DNA from: Sabellastarte sp. h YS-2021
Lineage: Eukaryota > Annelida > Polychaeta > Sabellida > Sabellidae
NCBI GenBank assembly: GCA_964017235.1
Contig: OZ024928.1
Span: forward strand, 154,838,881-154,902,880
Direction of reading: 5' to 3'
DNA length: 64,000 nucleotides
Under the pieces are notes generated by a model. That model saw nothing but the letters and a program-made list of their open reading frames with translations. It had not been told where the DNA came from and made no database searches. The position numbers and the translations under genes are program-made. Positions 12,436 to 23,300 of this stretch are shown here, in pieces. Positions within the stretch are counted from its first letter, which is position 1. Every line of letters starts with the position of its first letter.

Positions 12436-12680
12436 TGTGTGGGGGCACGGTGGCAGAGTGGTAACACTTGCCTCCCACCTCTGAGGCCGGGGTTCGGTTC
12501 CCGGCACGGCCTCAAGTGGGAAAGCTGGTAGTTGCATGCCGTTGGTCGACAGTTTACAGTACAGAACCCTGACGAACTGTTTGTACTGGTTTCCGCTGCC
12601 CTTCCAACAATCTGTCGTGATATGACCTGTACAGTGTCGAAAGCGACGTAAAACCCAAAATAAAATAAAAATAAATCAAA
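12436..12680 (+). mobile_element. tRNA-derived SINE, second copy, with 15-bp target-site duplication
   Basis: Same head and body as the 2,000-2,230 SINE: TGGCAGAGTGG A-box region, GGTTCGGTTCC B-box region, 'aagtgggaaagctggtag', and an A-rich tail. Flanked by the direct repeat GCATCAAAGGGTGTG at 12,421-12,435 and 12,681-12,695. Confidence 0.9.
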
Positions 12681-12780
12681 GCATCAAAGGGTGTGATCAC
12701 TGTGATGTATGTTTCCATTTATGAAAAGTCATCCATCCATATCCCCACCCAAGTTATGACTACTCTAATTTCTTTGAATG

Positions 12781-12872
12781 TAGGACGTTTCAGACACTGA
12801 CGTTTCGGCCTAGGACATTCTGGCCTGGGACATTTCGGACAGGCCGTTTTTCAAGGGTGGATGTTTCGGACA
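12781..12872 (+). repeat. Left arm of a distant inverted repeat
   Basis: This segment ('cgtttcggcctaggacatt', 'tcaagggtggatgtttcgg') is the reverse complement of 20,101-20,196 with modest divergence. The arms could be terminal repeats of a large DNA element or two opposite copies of a small one. Confidence 0.65.
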
Positions 12873-14280
12873 ATTTTTAATAACATTTGTTAAACTTCTT
12901 TGTCACTGCATGCTCAAGCATGTGGATATTGAAACCAACTCAGGATAGCACAGCAGTGTTTCCTGTGCCCCTTTTTTTCTGGAGGTCAATTGACCCCCTC
13001 CTTTAAAAACTGGGGGTCAATCAAAATTTTTGAGGGTCAGTTAGGCTTGACCACTTCTACTTAAGCTGCAGGTTAGAAAAATAATGGACAAACAATACCT
13101 AAAATACCTTACAAAGACAGTGTATGTTAAGAGTTACGAAACGTGGGGTACCATGTACCCATGGGGCATAGAAAATGGGGTGCATGTAATATTCTGCCAC
13201 ATTTTCCTCAATAAACAATATTTAGATACACCCAGTTACTAAAAAGCAATAAATTAGAGTTAAATTTATTATCATTTTGTCACTAAATTATAGTACATTG
13301 TACATGGCTGTACATTCATCAAAATATCTGAAGTACAGCTGTGTACATCAGGGTAAAGAAAACAGTCAAAAAATAAACCTGACTTTTTTCCTCTTATTTT
13401 TGGATGATTTTTAAGGTAGCAAAAATGAACAGAAGCACTATTCAATTTTCACTGATATATAGTAAATGTTGATAGTTTCTAAAAAATTATTTTATTTACA
13501 CTACAAATATGATATCTATTCTGTTTGAAAAGACAAATTAGTGTAGTTTATGTTGCTTTTCATTTGACAAAAATCCATTGAGTGGTTCCAAAGTTACAGT
13601 GTTTTGCTACAACCCCTGTAAATATTTTCGAATTTCAGAGGTGATATTTTCTGGGGAGGTTTCCGGGCTTAAAAATTCAAGAATTTCCGAGATTTAGTAG
13701 AATGTGTCTCCCACTGCACAAGCTATTTGTCATCGTTCAGAGACAGTGTGAGAAATTCGTTGCAAAGCACTTGAAAGCAGTGGTGGCCCCATAGGGCCAC
13801 TTGGTTCTGAAGTTAGTGGCCCCTGTTAAAACTTGATGGCCCAAACTTTTTAAAAACTTTTTTCTAACAAATTGTCTTTTTAATTTATTAAAAGTGACAA
13901 GTCAAAAAGATACAAAAGTGATTTATGTTAAATTTCTTTATTTAACTTCAAGTTTGAATACAAATTATACAAGACAGTGATGCTTCTAGAGCGCGGGATA
14001 CGCGATATCTCGCGAGTTTTAGTACTAGCCCGCAATTCGGTATATTCGGCGCGTTCGGTAGAAGACGCGATCCCGCATGTTTACAAAATGGAGGGGCACC
14101 GATCGTTTCGCGAGAATCCTTTAATTTTATCATCATGAAGGCTATATTTGGTCGTTTTTTCAGTGAAAAATGTTATTTCATATGAAAACAAAACGGATAC
14201 TACAGTTTGAAAGTGGATGATGCAAATGTCAGATACTAACAACAATACTGTTGAACCAATTCATACAGCATGTGTGTTAC
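12873..14280. other. Non-coding, no recognisable gene
   Basis: Nothing coding is seen. 'cagcagtgtttcc' near 12,955 is mirrored near 19,470 ('ggaaacactggcacagctc'), extending the inverted-repeat relationship. The 62-codon minus ORF near 13,948-14,136 has no recognisable features. Confidence 0.4.
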
Positions 14281-14945
14281 CTCATATCTTCTCATGAATA
14301 TTAATGAGTTGGGAGCTATGGCCGTGAGTTCTCAAGTTTAAAGTGTTAGATCTTTGTTGAGGGTTCCATTTTATAAAATATTGCTAGAAAACCCCAATGG
14401 AAATCGGAAATCTATGACCTCATATCATCTCATGAATATTAATGACTTGGGTGCTATGGCCATGAGTTTCCCAGTTTAAAGCATTTGGTCTTTCATCGAG
14501 GCGCTTCTATTTTAAAAAATATTGCTAGAAAAGTATTGTAGAATATGGCCCCAGGTCTTTAATTTTTTTTATCCAAGCACTGATTCAGATAAGTAATAAA
14601 AATTACGCAGTGGTTAAATCACAGGACATCCCGATATGTAAATTACTGGCTAAACGTCAGGAAATAATTTCATTTGTTGATTTTTTATGGTTAGTTTTCC
14701 AGGAAATCTGTGACCTCACATCTTCTCATGAATATTAATGAGTTGGTGCTACTGCCACAAGTTCTCGAGTTTAAGGTATTTGATCTTCATTGAAGCTTCC
14801 ATTTAATAAAATATTGTAAGAAAAACCCTAGAAATCCACGACCTCATATCTTCTCATGAATATTAATGAGTTGGTGCTACGGCCGTAAGTTCTGAGTTTA
14901 AAGTATTTGATATTTTTTGAGGCTTTCATTTTGTAAAATATTGCT
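14281..14945. repeat. Tandem units of about 135 bp with a palindromic core
   Basis: 'tctcatgaatattaatgag', a near-palindrome, recurs near 14,290, 14,427, 14,724 and 14,853, followed by 'tggtgctacggccgtaag'-type text. The second and third units are separated by an unrelated spacer. Confidence 0.7.
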
Positions 14946-15866
14946 ACAATCCTAAAACAAGGCATCCCGTGATATAAAGCACTTCCCTAGATGAAACACT
15001 TCCCGACATATAGCCAAAAGTTACATATCGGGACATCCCGGGACATAACCTTGCCGTAAAAATTAATGTGATCTAAGTTGGATCAGTTTCCATCTTCTAT
15101 TTTTTTTTCACAAAGATCCATACAGTAGCATTTGTGTAATCCTGCTAACAAAGATATGGACAGACAAGTGCTTCCGAAATTAATCCCTCTTTGGCGGAGG
15201 TACAAGTTCCCATTTTTATTGACCAAGCCCCCACATTTTTCGGACATGGGGGGGAACTGCCCCCACATTTCAAAATTTCTAGAATCAACACTGCAAGATG
15301 CACTCAGAGAGAGCAAAACACTCGACTCCATGTGACTAGTCTCTCAAGTGATATAAAGTATTGTAAGGAAGACAATAAAATAAAACCAAACATGTAAATT
15401 CATTTTGAAGAAATGTCAAGTAGAAAGCTAAAGTCATTAAAAATGCATTTAAATGGGACCTCTGAAAACTTTTGATTATTTTGTATCCAAAATAAGATCT
15501 AGATTTTTCTTTTTTAGCAACTTCTTCCTTTGGCCAGGTCCTACCCACAAAAATTTTTAATAAAGATCTGTTCATTAGTTCTGGAGTAATCTAAACACAA
15601 AAAAAAAAAAAAAGAAAAAAGAAAAAAAGCCAGGGAGACAGACAAATAGACAATTAGCACACAAGAACATAAACTGCTGGGTGAGGTAAAAAAAATATTG
15701 CTTAAAAGTTACTTCTTAGTAAAAATCAGTAAAAAAGTCAGTTTTTTTGATGGCCTGTCAAGGAATTGAGAGAAAAAAGAGAACATAAAACAGAAATAAT
15801 AATTTTAAAAACTGATGAATACACGCCCCCCCCCCCCTCTTTATTATCTTTATGTCAATTTCAAGA
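14946..15866. other. Non-coding, no recognisable gene
   Basis: Contains A-rich (15,598-15,630) and C-rich (15,826-15,837) tracts. The two short opposite-strand ORFs near 15,083-15,397 overlap each other and match nothing I recognise. Confidence 0.4.
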
Positions 15867-16774
15867 CAAAAAATAGCATCAGAGATGCCCGTACCCCACA
15901 GCCTAGGAAAATATTTTCAACACCTTGAGATACAGAAGTACTGTACCAGTACAAAGTTCAGGATACTTTCAGAGCACTGTCAGTTATATAAAGGTCCAAA
16001 CAATGTTTAAATGGAGAAAATACTGTTTAAAAGAAAGATAATGCATGTAAAGATGAAGTATTAAACAAGATAATTCAATAACAAGATGACAGCATTAATC
16101 AGTAAACTAAAATTCAACACTATCTACATCTGCATGGCCGAATTATGGTTTAGATGTTTTGAATATTACCATGCATACAGAAGTGGTAATACATTCAATG
16201 AATGCTTATGTGTGGTGTTGGAGCAAAATTTCTGGCTCACTTGATGAAATTCTATCTCTTACAATGGGAAGTTATGAAAGTAAAATTCTTAATGAATTCT
16301 AATATGACTTTAACAGTGCTTAATCTGTATCAAAAGACAGACCCAAAATATCTACAAATATCAACTTCCTACACCTTACAGTTTCCGAGATATCGCCCGG
16401 ACAAGGTTTTATAGGTCAAGGTCACTATGGCAAGGTCAAAGGTCAAATCAAGGTCAGACCATGACGTTGCACACCTACACCCCCTAACCAATGTCCCTAC
16501 CAAGTATCAACTTCCTACACCTTACAGTTTCCAAGATATAGCCCGAACAAGATTTTCAAACTCAAGGTCACTACGGCAAGGTCAAAGGTCAAATCAAGGT
16601 CACACCATGACATTGCACACCTACACCCCCTAACCAATGCCCCTACCAAGTATCAACTTCCTACACCTTACAGTTTCTGAGATACAGCCCGGACAAACTT
16701 TCTCCTGCCACCTGCCCACCCGGACACCATGGGTGAAAACAATACCCCGACAGCCATTAAGGGCTATGGGGTAA
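15867..16774 (-). mobile_element. Hairpin-headed, minisatellite-carrying element (copy E1)
   Basis: Read on the minus strand it starts with a hairpin (16,774 to 16,742; arms ACCCC-ATAGCCC and GGCTGT-CGGGGT). About three tandem units of roughly 140 bp rich in TGACCT follow (16,740-16,340). A unique 3' part ends near 15,867 with the stem GCATC-tct-GATGC plus a T run. The unique part matches 29,824-30,187 and the end matches 43,716-43,833. With both ends present, E1 defines the family. The architecture suggests a non-autonomous Helentron-like element, which is inference. Confidence 0.65.
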
Positions 16775-17860
16775 AAACGGGAAGAAATATCTTTACTTAA
16801 AGACAACAAGTATCACACCCAAGGCTTGTGACCTCACAATAACGATTGCATTGTGACAACATTAAGTAATGACATCACCAGAAAGCAAAATATTGATTTT
16901 TTACATGTGTGAGAAGAGAAGCAGATTTCACTGTAAAAGCCCAATTAAAAATAAGAAAAACTCTCTCCTGGCTTTAATTTTTAAACAAATTGCACCAAAT
17001 TTAGAAGTATCCATCTGTACCCCATGAAATATCTACCCACCAAGTTTAAGCTTGATTGGTGTTACAGTTTTTGAGTTTTAAGGGCGAAATGGTGCACAGA
17101 CAGACAGAAACAAACTGATCACAATAACCCTCTCCTATCGTTGAGTGTTAAAAATGAAAGTAAAGTCATTTTCATGATCATCCCAATGAATTTTACACAA
17201 AACATTTAAATTTTGCAAGTTTTATGATTACTTTAAACTTCAAAGAAATAATGTATTTCTGTTCATACAATTTAGACAGAGCGTCTGCTGCTAAACAAGC
17301 CTTGTTTACATTGACTTGTGGATAAGTGGAACAACTATACTTGTGTGAAGGGACCGGGGGTTAAGAGTTACATATACCTGTATTGGAAAAACCCTGTATT
17401 CAGTCCACTTTCCCAGCATGTTCAAGCTAGGCAGTGAGTGTGTGTGTGTGTGGCTAAATGTATTACTCCACTGCCAGTTCTGTGTGAGCGAGGGGGGACT
17501 TGTCAGTGTACTGGTTATAAAGCATTAGCCTGGTCTTCCAGGCTGTCTGAACCATAATGCACACTGTATTAAAGGCCTTTCTAGTCTGGGAGATTACTTT
17601 ACTGAAGGAAAAGGTAGTATAATTTTTTAATTATAAGGATAATATTGAACAAGGTAACTGCATTTATAAGGGAGAATAGAAAGCATAACTTATTTGGATT
17701 TTGGAAAACAATATTATGATTTCCGGTTGTTGACAAGTGTGTATTACAGTTTTTAAATTAGAAGTGAAATTCTAATGTCACATTTCAGAATTTCAAACTC
17801 ATCTTCACAATGTTCTTCAGAAAATAAAACCAAAGTGTCATATATGTCACAGGGCACAAA
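16775..17860. other. Non-coding, no recognisable gene
   Basis: No coding frame or clear repeat boundary. 'gacagacagaaacaaactg' near 17,100 is typical of the low-complexity part of hairpin-headed repeats. Confidence 0.35.
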
Positions 17861-17869
17861 ATACCTCAT

Positions 17870-18070
17870 TCTTTGGTCAAAAGATTAATATCCTGATGGG
17901 CCTAACAAGTGACACTTGTTTTTTGCTTAAAGAGTGAAAATTTGAAAAAAAAATCCATTCATAATTTTTTGAGTTAAGATGTTCACTAACAAACAACCAA
18001 ACAAGCAGACAGGCAGACAAACCCCAAAGATTACATAACCCCCTCTCCCCCCACTGGTGGAGGTAATAAA
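17870..18070 (-). repeat. Hairpin-headed repeat, minus orientation
   Basis: On the minus strand it begins 'ttattacctccaccagtgg' (18,068 leftwards), then 'gtttgtctgcctgtctgc' and 'aactcaaaaaattatga'. This parallels the element at 33,797-34,330. The hairpin arms are imperfect. Confidence 0.4.
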
Positions 18071-20100
18071 ACAATGAAACTCAAAACTTCTGTTTAAGTG
18101 ATTGCAGTAAAAATCTATATAGGATTAACTGTTGATAGAGTACAGTGGAGTAAAGTGGAACAAATAACAGGATTTCCCATTAATGACCATGTCTTCATAG
18201 TGAAAGACAAAAAGACTTTCTACTCCAGTATACTAAATTACTGATAAACAAGGAAAGCACAGAGACAGCTATAATATAACATACCACAATTAAGAGTAAA
18301 CTTCTAAGTCAATGTGTTTCAGTACCCTCAGCAGAAATGGAAAGATAAGGAAACAAAACAATAGAGGGGCATAAGTTGCAGCTTTTTATCACGTGGAGAT
18401 GCATCCTTGTAAACACAATAACACTTTGGATCCTGTGGTGAAGGGATGAAAATAGGAGGGGCTAAATAGTGAGGAGGGGTAGGGGGCAATGCGAATATTA
18501 CAAGGCGTTCTCAGCAAGCTAGGCTAAGTAAGTGTATGAGAACATTATGAAAAATACTTATAATGCAGTCAAACAGTTGTATCTTCTTTATACGTATAAA
18601 CGCCTGTGGCAAGGCTAATAAAGCATATGCATTGATTGTTTTTTTCTGCAGTCTTCCCAGTGAAGGAGGGAGGGGGAGAACCACTTGGTGTACTAACTCT
18701 TGGAAGAGTGAGAGAAACAGTGTCCGAGTTTAGGTGCATATTAAGGGTGAACTCAATCTGGAATATGCAAAATACAATGCATAATTAAGGACTTAGCCAT
18801 GGGGAAAGAAAACCAGTCAAAAAAACAAATGACAGCACACTGGATTGTATTACCACACGAGGCATGTTGTTGTCAATGTGGTGGCCCATTGGGGCCCATG
18901 AAAGTCAAGTTATGGAGGCCCTAACTTAAAAAGGGGGGGCCCCGGGCCACAGGGCCACCCTGAATTTCGCACGCTGTTCGGAGATGTTGTTTCCAATTGT
19001 GTCCTTACAAAGATCAGCTTTTCTTTCGATATGCAGCGTTTCGAATAAGATTTGCAAGGGTACATTGTAACACTGGCCGTTTAAGATGGATCTGCGTAGC
19101 TCTCGTCTCACATGAAATTTTAAAATATACAGCTTATCTTCAGTGCTGTTTTTATTGCATGTGCATCTATGTTTCATTAAAAAAAATCTCGAGTCCTTTG
19201 TTATTGAAGAACGTGAATGCGCATGCATGACCTTGTGAACTCTTCACCTCTCGACCTTTTGATCCCACACATGTACATTGACAGATAAACAAACAGGAAA
19301 TTGGCCATTTTTGTTTTGAAATTGGAATAAATAAAAAAATTGCTGCATATAAAGATGAAATATCAATATTTCTTTTTACAAATACTTCTGCGTCAGTCTG
19401 ACCCCCAGGTAAATATTATGTGCGTAAATCGCTTGATTTTGACGTAAATTTACACACGTTTGTGCGTAAACGGAAACACTGGCACAGCTCAGGTGATGAT
19501 CAAAAGTTTCACAGTAATCGAAGTACTTTTAAATTTCTGGTCAAAAAAATTTTGTTCTTCATAAAGTTATGAAGTTAAGGGGACAGTATCCTTTGAAACC
19601 TACTCAGGATTGGACTGCTTAGAGGTAATTATATGAAGCTGACTCTTCTTGTTAAAGAGGGACTATTTTGTGGTGAATTGTTTAAACCCTTAAAGAAACC
19701 CAGAAGGGGACCAAGAAATCTACACAGCACTTCAAACTAGATTGCGCAATCTCTGCGAGAACAGATCTTCAGGTTGCAAGTCCATAATAGATTTTCTTCG
19801 GTTGTGAGTCACAATTTGAGAGGTCAACCAGACAATTAAAATGAAACTCATTTCAGTGTTCATGAATCTTGTCTTGTGTTTTTACCAGTCATGCTATTGA
19901 ATGCATTTGTTCAGTTAAAGTATACTGTTGTGATAAATGTTCAGTTGAAGTGATAAATGTTGACAAAAATGATATACAATAAATGTTTTACTCTTGTGAT
20001 AAATATTGATAAAAGTGATGTATAATACGTATTTTTACCATTCATTCTTTTGTGAAAATAAAAACCAGAACATAAAAGAAAATACTTTTTATAAAATAAT
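18071..20100. other. Non-coding upstream region of MCM8
   Basis: No gene is seen. It contains a GC-rich 'gtggcccattggggccc' repeat (18,880-18,965) related to 13,785-13,850, and the inner part of the inverted repeat near 19,397-19,495. The 100- and 77-codon ORFs at 18,926-19,230 overlap on opposite strands and carry no recognisable motif. Confidence 0.4.
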
Positions 20101-20196
20101 CTGTCCGAAACATCCACCCTTGAAAAAAGGCCTGTCTGAAATGTCCTAGGCTGAAACGTCCTATGCCGAAACGTCCGTGTCCGAAACGTATGTCCA
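20101..20196 (-). repeat. Right arm of the distant inverted repeat, abutting MCM8 exon 1
   Basis: Reverse complement of 12,781-12,872. It ends about 65 bp before the MCM8 start codon, leaving only a short segment with a pyrimidine-rich acceptor-like site (TTCTTCTTATCGCAG, 20,200-20,214) ahead of the ATG. The MCM8 promoter therefore lies in or beyond repeat sequence, or an upstream non-coding exon exists. Confidence 0.65.
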
Positions 20197-20260
20197 CCAA
20201 TTTCTTCTTATCGCAGAAGCCAGAAAAATGAAGCGATTCCTGAGTTCACTGACCTGAGAG

Positions 20261-20363
20261 ATGAGTCAGCCAAGTGGTGGGAGATGTCTGGGCGGCAGTC
20301 AGAGGTCACGTGGGCGAGGACGGACAGGATGGTGGAGAGGCAGGGCTTCTTATAGAGGTCATG
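20261..20363 (+). CDS. MCM8: MCM8 exon 1
   Basis: Encodes the Arg/Gly-rich N-terminus ('[19 protein letters not shown]'), like the RG-rich start of human MCM8. An in-frame TGA at 20,255 precedes the ATG. The donor G|GTGTGT leaves phase 1, which fits exon 2. This is the least conserved exon, so the start is somewhat less certain. Confidence 0.75.
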
Positions 20364-23300
20364 GTGTGTATAGTGTTCAGCCCAGTGTAAAAATATCCAT
20401 TGAAACAAGTAATTTATACATCCAAGGATGGCTTTTCGTATGTTTTGTGCAGAATCTAGTTTTTGTGTTTATCTCATGTTTACTCAAAATCAATTGGAAA
20501 TCTATTTTCGTATTAATGTTTTGCAAAGAATGGGATACATGAGTATCAGTCTTAGAGTATCAACTGTAAGTGCTTAATATTTAAAAAAAAAGTGTTTTGT
20601 GATTTTTTTTTTAAATACCCCATTTTACACATTCTTAGATGAAGTACCCAAGCTGTGTATCATAACCCCAACAAACAGTACAAATCTAGAAAGAAAATGT
20701 ACTTACATAGCGTGAGTAGCTTTGTAATATGAATCTCAATTCATAGAAAGAAACAATGATTTTGTATAGTCAGAGAGTAAGTAAGCTTGAAGTATGAATC
20801 TTACATGAATTCCAACATTAATGTTAACATTAAAAAATTTCTGTAAAATAATCATTTATTGTGTCTCAGGTAGGGGACGTCCGAGTAGCAGTCAAGTCAG
20901 TTGTCCCAAAGCTGTACAAAGCACTCTGTACGATTTACCCTCTCCTTACAAGGGCTGGAAGCTGTATTTTCCAGAAGAGTGTAAGTATTTACTCAGGCTT
21001 AAAAGGGTCTTTAGACTTACGGTATGTAAAACTTATCAATTAGTTTGGTTGAATTAACATAGTACCCAAACATACTCATTAAAGCAAACTATGACTGTTG
21101 TAAGGAATAAATCTTGACTAGAAGGAACCAAACACTGGATAAAATATAAGCAAATTTCAGAACTGATCAGGACCAGAAAACATTGCCATTGTGAAATATC
21201 TACTTCATTTAAAACAATAACTTCACTGAGAGAAACTACAACCACCAAAGTCTTGGTGTCAAGTACATTTATGACTTAGTACATAAGAGTGGAAGTTTTC
21301 TGGGATGCATTGATTGTTGTACCAAGATTAGATATAAATTTTTTGGATTTCTTTAGCTTTATGTATTCAGTGAATTGAAAAAGAGACACTAAATGAAGTC
21401 ATGTTTGACATAAAATCTTAAATTAAAAAAAATATATAATATGTCAAAATACATTCAGTTATAAACTAAACAGTTTTCCAGATTTAATAAGCCCAAAAAA
21501 TCTTTTGATCTGCAAAGTCATCAGAAGGTCATTGACATCAGAGCTCAGAAACAATAGCACTAGTAGAACACACTGGCAAAGTCATCAGTAGGTCATTGAC
21601 ATCAGAGCTCAGAAACAATAGCACTAGTAGTGCACACTGGCAGAGTCATCAGTAGGTCATTGACATCAGAGCTCAGAAACAATAGCACTAGTAGTGCACA
21701 CTGGCAGAGTCATCAGTAGGTCATTGACATCAGAGCTCAGAAACAATAGCACTAGTAGTGCACACTGGCAGAGTCATCAGTAGGTCATTGACATCAGAGC
21801 TCAGAAACAATAGCACTAGTAGTGCACACTGGCAGAGTCATCAGTAGGTCATTGACATCAGAGCTCAGAAACAATAGCACTAGTAGTGCACACTGGCAGA
21901 GTCATCAGTAGGTCATTGACATCAGAGCTCAGAAACAATAGCACTAGTAGTGCACAGTGACAGAGTCATCAGTAGGACATTGACATCAGAGCTCAGAAAC
22001 AATAGCACTAGTAGTGCACACTGGCAGGGCAGATTCCTTGCAGGAAGCGCAGATTCCATGAAAGTCCAGTGACAAAAAAAAAACAAGGCCGAAAGGGTGT
22101 CGACCCTCTAGCACGAGCTCAAACCCATCAGAGACACGAGTAGTGCACTGAAGCGGTAACCCATCCCAGAACTAACGTAGCCCATCGACGCTTAACTTAT
22201 ATAAAACCCAGTCATTGTTGCCACGCCACAACATCTGTAAAAGAACACAATTCATGAAAGTCTAGAGACAAAAAAAGAACAAAAAAAGAAAAAAAGTGAT
22301 CTCTACAAGCGTAAACTCTACCTAGGCTCGCTCTTAAAAAGAAACAAGGCTGAAAGGTGTTTCAGTCCACTAGAGCAATCTGCAAAGCCATCAGAGACAT
22401 GAGTAGGGACCAAAGTGGTCACCCATCCCAGTACTTACGTAGCCCATTGCCGCTTTACTTCAGTGAACAGAAAGACACTCTGTGCCACAATTCATGAAAG
22501 TCCTGAGACAAAAAAAAACAACAAAAAACAAAAAAAAAGATCTCTGGAAGCGTGAGCCTTGCTAAAGCTCGGGCTTAAAAACAGTTACTGTTGAAGCACA
22601 AGCTATGGAGAGCTGGCGGCTAATAAATAATAACAGTGTAGTCACAAACGATGTCAAATGTAATTGTGTAATTATGTGACTGTAATTGTGTATCTGTTCA
22701 GCCAGACTGTTTTATCTTGCAGTGTACTCGGAAACTAGTGATATTGTGATGAGAGTAAAAAAGTTTGAGAAATACTTCACAGAAAACAGACAGCTCTACA
22801 CTAAGGTAAACTTGTTTAACTCCAAATGAAAACCTTACTATGTTACACATGTATGAGTCATTGATTTTTATACCTTACCTAGGTATTTTGTAGAAAACAA
22901 TCTTGAAATATGCAAATCCACTATTTTAAAATTATAGTATTATTGCCAAGACTTGAATGACGCATACATATTTTGCTTTGATATTTACAATGCACATAAA
23001 ACTTTTTTTTCATAAGTTTTAGAGGGCATATGTTTCTTTGAAAACATATTAAGCAAATTTGTTCAGATGGAATGTAATTTTGTAATGTTATTGACTGTCA
23101 AAGCTTTGATCTGGAATGTATGATTTTATCTTGCACAGGCTGATTAATGTTGTTTTTATGTTGTAGGATGAAATTGAAAGAGAAGGTTATTTTGTTGTTG
23201 ATTTGAAAGAGATCTTGGCTGATACAGGTGAAATTAAAATACATTTAGTAGCAGTTGACTCTTTAATGTGTAGTGATGTCCCTTTAGCATCAGAATCCTT

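Noticed and set aside
21519-22030. CRISPR-like array
   Set aside because: Units are contiguous tandem copies without distinct spacers, in a eukaryotic intron.
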